NCBI GenBank assembly: GCA_030611815.1
Contig: JAUWPC010000022.1
Location: 1 to 18,883, forward strand
Source of the DNA: Desulfobacteraceae bacterium
GTDB lineage: Bacteria > Desulfobacterota > DSM-4660 > Desulfatiglandales > Desulfatiglandaceae
Direction: 5' to 3'
Length of the DNA: 18,883 bases
Notes under the pieces: generated by a model
Told to the model about the DNA's origin: nothing
Database searches by the model: none
Seen by the model: the letters and a program-made list of their open reading frames with translations, nothing else
Program-made: the position numbers and the translations under genes
In this document: piece by piece, positions 12,935 through 18,883 of the stretch
Layout: the number at the start of each line of letters is the position of its first letter
How positions within the stretch are numbered: the first letter of the stretch is position 1

Positions 12935-14815
12935 GTGGCGATGGAGGTTTTGTATAAACGGATGGCGAGACTAATCGACAGAGAGGGACTGGAAAAACTC
13001 AGGACCTCCTTCCAGGAAAAAACCGCAGCGGGTACGAAGAGGCTGATTTCACTCTGTGCAGGTTCGGGTTGTGCGGCCTATGGTACAACGAAGGTCTATG
13101 AGGTCCTTAATGAGGAACTGTCCAGACAAGGTATTCAGGATGAGGTTGAAGTAAAGCTCACCGGCTGTCACGGCTTTTGTGAAAAAGGACCAATCATGGT
13201 CCTCCATCCTGAAGGCATTTTTTATCCCCAGGTGAAAGAGGAGCATGTCGCTGAAATAGTAGACAAAACCATTAGGCATGGAGAATTGGTAAACTCCTTT
13301 CTTTTTAAGGACCCTTCTACGAAAAGAAAGATTACCCACGAAGAGGATATCCCCTTTTATAACCTCCAACAGAGAATCATCTTTGGCAACAATGGCATAA
13401 TTGATCCAACAAGCATAGAGGATTATATAGGGACCGGCGGTTACAGGGCACTTGAAAAGGCCCTCTTTGATATGGATCCGGAACAGATCATCGATCAGAT
13501 AAAAAAATCAGGCTTAAGGGGTCGCGGTGGCGGCGGCTTCCCCACAGGGATCAAATGGGAGAGTTGCCGCAAACACAAAGGAAAACGATATGTAATTTGT
13601 AATGCGGACGAAGGAGATCCCGGCGCCTATATGGACAGGAGCCTTTTGGAGGGAAATCCACATAGTGTTTTGGAAGGTATGATTATCGGGGCCATAGCGA
13701 TCGGATCCCATGATGGGTATGTCTATGTAAGGCATGAGTATCCGTTGGCAGTAAAAAACTTGTCTATTGCCCTGGAAAAGGCTGAGGAGTTCGGTCTGTT
13801 GGGTAAAGACATTCTTGGCTCTGGCCTTGATTTTATTATCCATATCAGCCGTGGAGGAGGGGCGTTTGTGTGCGGAGAGTCCACCGCCCTTATGGCATCT
13901 CTTGAAGGTAGCCCCGGACGACCGAGGGCGAAATATATTCATACTGTTGAGAAGGGCTTCCGACAAGGTCCTTCCAATCTAAACAACGTTGAAACATGGG
14001 CCAATGTCCCGGTCATTATTGATAATGGCGCCGATTGGTATGCCTCCATAGGCACTGATAAGAGCAAGGGAACCAAGATATTCTCGCTTGTGGGCAAGGT
14101 AGTTAACACGGGGCTTGTAGAAGTTCCCATGGGAACCAGTTTACGTACCATTATTTATGACATCGGAGGAGGCATCCCCAAAAAGAAAAAGTTTAAGGCC
14201 GTTCAGACCGGCGGCCCTTCGGGCGGATGCATTCCTGAACAGTTTCTCGATTTAGGGGTCGATTTTGACGAACTGACAAAGGTCGGGTCCATAATGGGGT
14301 CGGGCGGCATGATCGTAATGGATCAGGATACCTGCATGGTGGACGTGGCCCGCTACTTCCTTGACTTCCTCAAGGAGGAGTCGTGCGGTCAATGCAACCC
14401 GTGCCGTGAAGGAATCAAGCGGATGTTGGAGATCCTGACCAGTATCTGCGATGGAAATGGCAAGGAGGGAGATATCGAACTCCTTGAAGAGTTGAGCGTT
14501 ATGATCCAGAATTTTTCCCTATGCGGGTTAGGCACCTCGGCCCCCAATCCCGTGCTGACAACCATTCGATATTTCCGTGATGAGTACGAGTCCCATATCA
14601 GAGATAAAAAATGCCCGGCAGGGGTCTGCAAGGCCCTTTTTCATTACGAAATAGACGATGAGGCCTGTAACGGTTGCCGCCTATGCGCCCTCAAATGTCC
14701 CGAGAAGGCCATAACTGGCGAAAAAAAGAAACCCCACACACTGAATCAGGACGAATGTATTAAGTGCGGTATCTGCTACGAAGCGTGTAAGTTTGATGCA
14801 ATTATTATTAGGTAG
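12935..14815 (+). CDS. nuoF: NuoF-like NADH-binding FMN/Fe-S subunit with fused N- and C-terminal Fe-S domains
   Basis: This is a 626-aa protein. An N-terminal thioredoxin-like [2Fe-2S] domain (C41, C46, C78, C82) is followed by the NADH/FMN core: GLRGRGGGGFPTGIKWE, CNADEGDPGAYMDRSLLEG and GGGAFVCGESTALMASLEG. The N3-type 4Fe-4S site ESCGQCNPCREG comes next. The C-terminus has a 2[4Fe-4S] ferredoxin (CNGCRLCALKCP and CIKCGICYEACK). This is the layout of the flavin subunit in HndC/HydB-type bifurcating hydrogenases and NADH-linked Hdr complexes. It oxidises or reduces NAD(H) and exchanges electrons with the HdrA flavin. The GTG start at 12935 or the ATG at 12941 is possible; an AGGTGG stretch lies at the start. 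It directly follows nuoE. Confidence 0.92.
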   Translation: MAMEVLYKRMARLIDREGLEKLRTSFQEKTAAGTKRLISLCAGSGCAAYGTTKVYEVLNEELSRQGIQDEVEVKLTGCHGFCEKGPIMVLHPEGIFYPQVKEEHVAEIVDKTIRHGELVNSFLFKDPSTKRKITHEEDIPFYNLQQRIIFGNNGIIDPTSIEDYIGTGGYRALEKALFDMDPEQIIDQIKKSGLRGRGGGGFPTGIKWESCRKHKGKRYVICNADEGDPGAYMDRSLLEGNPHSVLEGMIIGAIAIGSHDGYVYVRHEYPLAVKNLSIALEKAEEFGLLGKDILGSGLDFIIHISRGGGAFVCGESTALMASLEGSPGRPRAKYIHTVEKGFRQGPSNLNNVETWANVPVIIDNGADWYASIGTDKSKGTKIFSLVGKVVNTGLVEVPMGTSLRTIIYDIGGGIPKKKKFKAVQTGGPSGGCIPEQFLDLGVDFDELTKVGSIMGSGGMIVMDQDTCMVDVARYFLDFLKEESCGQCNPCREGIKRMLEILTSICDGNGKEGDIELLEELSVMIQNFSLCGLGTSAPNPVLTTIRYFRDEYESHIRDKKCPAGVCKALFHYEIDDEACNGCRLCALKCPEKAITGEKKKPHTLNQDECIKCGICYEACKFDAIIIR

Positions 14816-14823
14816 CGCCAGCG

Positions 14824-14950
14824 ATTAAGATTATTTTCTTACTCATAATCATAATCATAATCTTACTCATAATCATAATCTTACTCATAATCAAACATCT
14901 CTCAAGTAGACTGAAAAAGAGTATGATTAAGATTACGAGTATGATTATGA
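14824..14950. repeat. AT-rich hairpin repeat of TTACTCATAATC units between nuoF and the HdrA fusion
   Basis: The left arm contains TTACTCATAATC repeated three times with extra CATAATC units (14838-14891). The right arm at about 14921-14949 carries the complementary GAGTATGATTAAGATTACG-type sequence. The arms pair imperfectly and belong to the same family as 3780-3835 and 11668-11740. It occupies most of the 184-bp gap between two genes expected to share an operon. No promoter was evident. Confidence 0.65.
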
Positions 14951-14999
14951 ACTTTTGAACGTATTGTCAAATAGCCATCGCGATAGATAGGGATGACCC

Positions 15000-17900
15000 A
15001 TGATAACATTTAAGATAAATGGCGAGGAAGTCCAGGGAGAGCGTGGAGAGTATATCCTCCAGGTCGCAAAAAGACATGGCGTGGATGTTCCAACCCTGTG
15101 TCACCATGAAGCATTGGAACCCGCCGGCATGTGCAGGCTGTGCACTGTTGAGCTCTTTGACGGTCGCAGAACCCGTTTCGTAACCGCGTGCAACTATCCC
15201 ATCTGGGAAGGGATGGAGGTCTTTACTGACACCGAGGCGGTGCACCAGGGTCGAAAACTTATCGTGGAACTGTTGCTTGCCCGCTGCCCGGATGTGCCCG
15301 TCATCATTGATCTGGCAAAGAGATATGGCATCGAAGAGCCGCGTTTTAAGAAGGAGGGTGATGATTGCATCCTCTGTGGCCTCTGTGTCCGTATTTGTGA
15401 GAAAATGGGCAACAGCGCCATTACGCTGACCGGAAGGGGAGTGGACATGAAGGTGGATACCCCTTTTCATACCCAGACCGAAGTCTGTATGGGTTGTGGC
15501 GCATGTGCCTCAGTCTGCCCCACCGGACATATCAAACTTGAAGATATTTCCACACAGGTTGTTGGACCTATCCCCTCCGAGTATGATATGGGGCTTAAGG
15601 GACGAAAACCGGTATATGTGCCATACGCCCAGGCCATCCCCAATACGCCTGCCATTGACCGGAGCAAATGCATACACTTCAAGACAGGCGGGTGCCAGAT
15701 CTGCTCAGAATTCTGCGGGGTGAACGCCATTGATTACTCCCAGCAGGACGAGACAATAGAACTGAACGTCGGTTCTATCATCCTGGCCCCCGGTTTTCAG
15801 CCCTTTGATCCATCCGGGTTAACGGGCTATGGTTACGCAAAACACCCCAATATTATAACTTCCATGGAGTTTGAAAGGATTCTCTCTGCTTCAGGCCCTA
15901 CATTGGGTCATATCGTGCGGCCATCTGACAGGAAAGAGCCGAAGAAAATCGCATGGATCCAGTGCGTTGGTTCAAGGGACGAAAACCGGTGCGACCACGG
16001 CTACTGTTCCTCGGTATGTTGCATGTACGCCATCAAAGAGGCCGTGATAGCAAAAGAACACGCTGGAAGCGATCTGGATTGCGCCATCTTTTTTATGGAC
16101 ATGAGGACCCATGGCAAGGATTTTGAGCGATACTATGACGATGCACGCGAAAAGCATGGAGTTCGCTTCATACGGTCCAGGGTGCCTGCAATCGAATCTG
16201 TGGAGGGAAGGGACGAGCTGACAATCCCCTACGTCAATGCACGGGACGACATCGTTCAGGAATCTTTTGACATGGTCGTCCTTTCAGTGGGTCTGGAAAC
16301 CTCACCGGAGACCCTTGAACTCGCAGAGAGACTCAATATTGACCTCACTGAGGGGCGATTCTGTGACAGCTCGTCCTTCCATCCGGTTGGCACGTCGAGA
16401 GAGGGCATCTATGTGTGCGGCGCCTTTGGAGGACCGAAAGATATCCCCCAGTCTGTCATTGAAGCGAGTTCGGCAGCAGCAGAAGCGGGATCCCTTTTGA
16501 GCGGCGCAAGGAATACCGAGACCAAGATTCAGGATATCCCGGAAGAGAGGATCATAACGGGCGAAAGGCCCCGTATCGGTGTGTTTGTCTGTCATTGCGG
16601 CATCAATATCAGCGGGGTGGTTGATGTCCCTTCTGTCAGGGACTACGCCTCTTCCCTACCCTACGTGGAATATGTTGGGGACAATCTTTATTCCTGCTCC
16701 CAGGATACCCAGGAAATCCTCACCCAGGTGATTAGAGAACAGGGCCTGAACCGTATTGTGGTTGCTGCCTGTACGCCTAAAACCCATGAGCCCCTGTTCC
16801 AGGAGACCTTGGTGAATGCGGGATTGAACAAGTACCTTTTCGAGATGACCAATATCCGGAATCAGGACTCCTGGGTCCATAAGGATAATCCTGCTCTCGC
16901 CACGGAAAAGGCCAAGGACCTGGTCCGAATGGCCGTAGCCAAGGTTGCCTTAATGGAGCCTCTTGTAGAGACTGAACTGGATATTGATCAGAAGGCCCTC
17001 GTAGTGGGAGGGGGCATCTCCGGGATAACCGCTGCAAAGAGCCTTGCCGAGCAGGGTTACGAGGTTTGTCTTGTGGAGAGGTCTTCATTTCTCGGAGGCC
17101 AGGCCCTGTCTCTTTTCAAGACCTGGAAGGGAGAGAATGTTCAGGAGCACTTAGCAGATTTGGTAAAATCGGTAGAGTCAAACACTCAAATCACAATTCA
17201 TCTTGACACGGAGTTGAGCAACGTTGAAGGATTTGTGGGCAACTTCAAAACAACCCTCACCTCCAATGGGGAGGAAGAAAAGGTTGAACACGGGGTCGCG
17301 GTAATTGCTACCGGAGCCACGGAGTCGAGACCGGAGGAATACCTCTACGGAGAGGATCCGAGAGTGGTAACGCATCTTGAATTGGATCAAAGCTTTATCG
17401 GGAATGACCAGAGGCTAAAAGAGATAAAGACCGCCGTCTTTATCCAATGCGTCGGTTCCAGGGAACCGGCAAGACCCTACTGCTCCAAGGTCTGCTGCAC
17501 TCATTCAATTGAGAGCGCTCTTCATCTGAAAAAGCTGAATCCTGACATGAAGGTCTACATCCTTTATCGGGATATACGCACATACGGAGAACGGGAAAAA
17601 CTCTATCGAGAGGCCCGCCTTGCAGGGGTTATCTTTATTCCATTCTCAGTGGATCAAAAACCCACGGTTTCGTCAGAGGAAGACAGGCTGAAAATCGAGA
17701 TGATGGATAGCATCTTAGGTGAAAAGATCGTGTTCAGGGCCGATCTTGTGGCATTAGCCTCTGCAATTGTGCCTTATAAGGATGAGAAGCTTGCCCAACT
17801 ATTCAAGGTCCCAATGAATGAAGACGGGTTTTTTGTGGAGGCCCACGCAAAGCTCGGGCCTTCGGAATTTGCCACGGACGGTGTATTCCTTTGCGGCATG

Positions 17901-18233
17901 AGTCACTATCCCAAACCAATAGATGAATCAGTGGCCCAGGCCTTAGCCGCTTCCTCCCGGGCCGTTACCCTGCTGTCCAAAAAGTCGATTTATATGAGCG
18001 GCACTATTGCTCAGGCAAATCCCAATTTATGCAGTGAGTGCGGCGTATGTGTAGCTATCTGTCCCTATTCAGCCCCATCGGCCGTGGCAAAAGGACCCTT
18101 TGCAGGCAAGATGGAGGTAAATCCGGCATTATGCAAGGGGTGTGGACTCTGCGTGGCCTCCTGCAGGTCGGGCGCGCTTAATCTCAAGGGATTTGGGGAA
18201 GACCAGATCATGGCCATGATCAATGAGATATAA
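15000..18233 (+). CDS. NuoG-like head fused to an HdrA C-terminal half and a second HdrA
   Basis: This 1077-aa soluble flavo-iron-sulfur protein has an AGGGA site at 14989-14993. In order it contains: a [2Fe-2S] domain (C34, C45, C48, C64); two 4Fe-4S motifs (C123/126/129/133 and C163/166/169/173); from about residue 200 the second half of an HdrA (GRKPVYVPYAQAIPN, cluster C224/C232/C235/C239, and CVGSRDENRC with CSSVCC at C322/C335/C339/C340), with no FAD-binding start before it; from about 524 a second HdrA (RPRIGVFVCHCGINISG, FAD motif VVGGGISGITAAKSLA near 668, CVGSREP with CSKVCC at C817/C828/C832/C833); and a C-terminal 2[4Fe-4S] ferredoxin (C1011-1021, C1045-1055). The NuoG His-ligated cluster motif is absent. 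It is likely the electron hub between NuoEF, ferredoxin and HdrBC. The first HdrA half seems to need the upstream small selenoprotein. Confidence 0.9.
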   Translation: MITFKINGEEVQGERGEYILQVAKRHGVDVPTLCHHEALEPAGMCRLCTVELFDGRRTRFVTACNYPIWEGMEVFTDTEAVHQGRKLIVELLLARCPDVPVIIDLAKRYGIEEPRFKKEGDDCILCGLCVRICEKMGNSAITLTGRGVDMKVDTPFHTQTEVCMGCGACASVCPTGHIKLEDISTQVVGPIPSEYDMGLKGRKPVYVPYAQAIPNTPAIDRSKCIHFKTGGCQICSEFCGVNAIDYSQQDETIELNVGSIILAPGFQPFDPSGLTGYGYAKHPNIITSMEFERILSASGPTLGHIVRPSDRKEPKKIAWIQCVGSRDENRCDHGYCSSVCCMYAIKEAVIAKEHAGSDLDCAIFFMDMRTHGKDFERYYDDAREKHGVRFIRSRVPAIESVEGRDELTIPYVNARDDIVQESFDMVVLSVGLETSPETLELAERLNIDLTEGRFCDSSSFHPVGTSREGIYVCGAFGGPKDIPQSVIEASSAAAEAGSLLSGARNTETKIQDIPEERIITGERPRIGVFVCHCGINISGVVDVPSVRDYASSLPYVEYVGDNLYSCSQDTQEILTQVIREQGLNRIVVAACTPKTHEPLFQETLVNAGLNKYLFEMTNIRNQDSWVHKDNPALATEKAKDLVRMAVAKVALMEPLVETELDIDQKALVVGGGISGITAAKSLAEQGYEVCLVERSSFLGGQALSLFKTWKGENVQEHLADLVKSVESNTQITIHLDTELSNVEGFVGNFKTTLTSNGEEEKVEHGVAVIATGATESRPEEYLYGEDPRVVTHLELDQSFIGNDQRLKEIKTAVFIQCVGSREPARPYCSKVCCTHSIESALHLKKLNPDMKVYILYRDIRTYGEREKLYREARLAGVIFIPFSVDQKPTVSSEEDRLKIEMMDSILGEKIVFRADLVALASAIVPYKDEKLAQLFKVPMNEDGFFVEAHAKLGPSEFATDGVFLCGMSHYPKPIDESVAQALAASSRAVTLLSKKSIYMSGTIAQANPNLCSECGVCVAICPYSAPSAVAKGPFAGKMEVNPALCKGCGLCVASCRSGALNLKGFGEDQIMAMINEI

Positions 18234-18240
18234 AGACTTG

Positions 18241-18330
18241 ATTTAGGAATTGAGGAATTTAGGGATTGAGGGATTGGATACAAGATAATTGGATGATTGG
18301 ATGGATAGGATGATTAGGATGGATGGAGGG
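18241..18330. repeat. Octad-period degenerate repeats after the HdrA fusion
   Basis: ATTTAGGA, ATTGAGGA, ATTTAGGG, ATTGAGGG and ATTGGATA follow at an 8-bp period (18241-18280). TTGGATGA/GGATGG-type units with a looser period then run to about 18330. No terminator hairpin was found, so transcription may continue into hdrC. Confidence 0.65.
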
Positions 18331-18385
18331 TTTTAATAATCTGTAATCTGCGTAATCTGTGAATGGGATTTAGGAACACCACTTT

Positions 18386-18420
18386 GTCCAAAGTCCATTG
18401 TCCAAGGTCCATAGTCCAAT
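18386..18420. repeat. Five-unit heptad repeat (GTCCAAA type)
   Basis: GTCCAAA, GTCCATT, GTCCAAG, GTCCATA and GTCCAAT form an exact 7-bp register with the first four bases invariant. Confidence 0.8.
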
Positions 18421-18447
18421 TAAACAATTAGGAAATCAGCGAAGCTT

Positions 18448-18471
18448 AACCACTCAACCACTAAACCATTC
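18448..18471. repeat. Three-unit octad repeat (AACCACTC type)
   Basis: AACCACTC, AACCACTA and AACCATTC follow at an 8-bp period, ending 14 bp before the hdrC start codon. With the two tracts upstream it fills the 252-bp gap before hdrC. Confidence 0.6.
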
Positions 18472-18485
18472 AACGGGATCTGATA

Positions 18486-18883
18486 ATGGGAACTATAGAT
18501 TTAGATCGGGGGGACCCTGATTTTATAAAGGAATTGGCCGGGCAATCTGGGGGACAGATATCGGCCTGTTTTACGTGTCGCACCTGTGTTGCAAGCTGCC
18601 CCATTTCGGCGATAAACAGGGAATTCAACCCGGCTAAGATCATCCGAATGGCCCTTTACGGACTTAAAGAAGAAATCCTCGGAAGCGATTTTATCTGGCT
18701 TTGTTCCACCTGTTATGCCTGTCAGGAAAGATGTCCCCAGGGCGTGAGCATAACCGAGTTTATGACCCTTTTAAAAAATATGGCAATCAAGGAGGGGCAC
18801 GCGCCTGCTGGAATAAGGGCGCAGTTGAAGCTCGTCAAAGGCGAGGGGCGTATCTATCCCATCGATGACTTTGACAATAAAAA
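18486..18883 (+). CDS. hdrC: HdrC-like iron-sulfur subunit, partial at the right window edge
   Basis: Of this gene, 132 codons are visible and no stop is reached. Two 4Fe-4S motifs are present: CFTCRTCVASCP (C28, C31, C34, C38) and CSTCYACQERCPQG (C73, C76, C79, C83), the HdrC arrangement, with NPAKIIRMALYGL between them as usual in the family. HdrC passes electrons from HdrA to the HdrB catalytic site, so an hdrB gene is expected just beyond the window. The ATG at 18486 has only a weak GGGATC-type ribosome-binding site. It follows the HdrA fusion on the same strand after a 252-bp repeat-rich gap. Confidence 0.88.
   Translation, partial: MGTIDLDRGDPDFIKELAGQSGGQISACFTCRTCVASCPISAINREFNPAKIIRMALYGLKEEILGSDFIWLCSTCYACQERCPQGVSITEFMTLLKNMAIKEGHAPAGIRAQLKLVKGEGRIYPIDDFDNK

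Overview
The window looks like a chromosomal segment of an anaerobic deltaproteobacterium (Desulfobacterota, sulfate-reducing or syntrophic type). This is inferred from gene content: an HdrA/HdrC-NuoEF electron-transfer locus with an in-frame selenocysteine codon, SLC13 and TauE/SafE anion transporters, many iron-sulfur proteins, and intergenic DNA full of short degenerate tandem repeats and hairpin repeats. No rRNA, tRNA, CRISPR array or transposase gene was seen.

Region 1 (1-777) holds the 3' end of an outer-membrane beta-barrel gene, apparently frame-disrupted and carrying a copy of a dispersed 16-17 bp repeat terminus. A hairpin and a long non-coding stretch with a 15-bp inverted repeat follow. 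Region 2 (778-8693) is a transport and signalling block, all on the + strand: a CBS-pair protein, an SLC13/DASS permease, a lone receiver protein, a membrane histidine kinase, two more lone receivers, a TauE/SafE-type permease and a translationally coupled small membrane protein. It ends at a good intrinsic terminator (8748-8794). None of the three receivers has an output domain, so any signalling probably acts through protein contacts rather than by direct DNA binding.

Region 3 (8694-11641) starts with about 210 bp of heptanucleotide-period repeats that run almost into the start codon of an 866-aa PEP-synthase-like protein. That protein keeps the ATP-grasp and phosphohistidine domains, but its C-terminal third is not the usual PEP/pyruvate barrel.

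Region 4 (11899-18883, open at the right edge) is the most interesting part. A sigma70-like promoter precedes a 131-codon gene for the N-terminal half of HdrA. It has an in-frame TGA (codon 60, 12160-12162) at a position where HdrA proteins carry Cys or Sec, followed at once by a SECIS-like hairpin. Then come nuoE-like and nuoF-like genes, an AT-rich hairpin repeat, and a 1077-aa fusion. The fusion joins a NuoG-like [2Fe-2S]/2x[4Fe-4S] head, the C-terminal half of an HdrA that lacks its own FAD-binding start, and a second HdrA with its own FAD site. A partial hdrC follows. The missing N-terminal half of the first HdrA module is what the small selenoprotein gene encodes, so one HdrA seems to be split across two genes with nuoEF between them. 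The expected role is a flavin-based electron-bifurcating or confurcating complex linking NADH, ferredoxin and an HdrBC-type thiol/disulfide site.

The intergenic spaces share several repeat families: heptad and octad degenerate tandem repeats, hairpins built of TAATCATAATC-type units, and elements bounded by TAGTGYCYGAACGAAA. One of these termini supplies the stop codon of the PEP-synthase-like gene.
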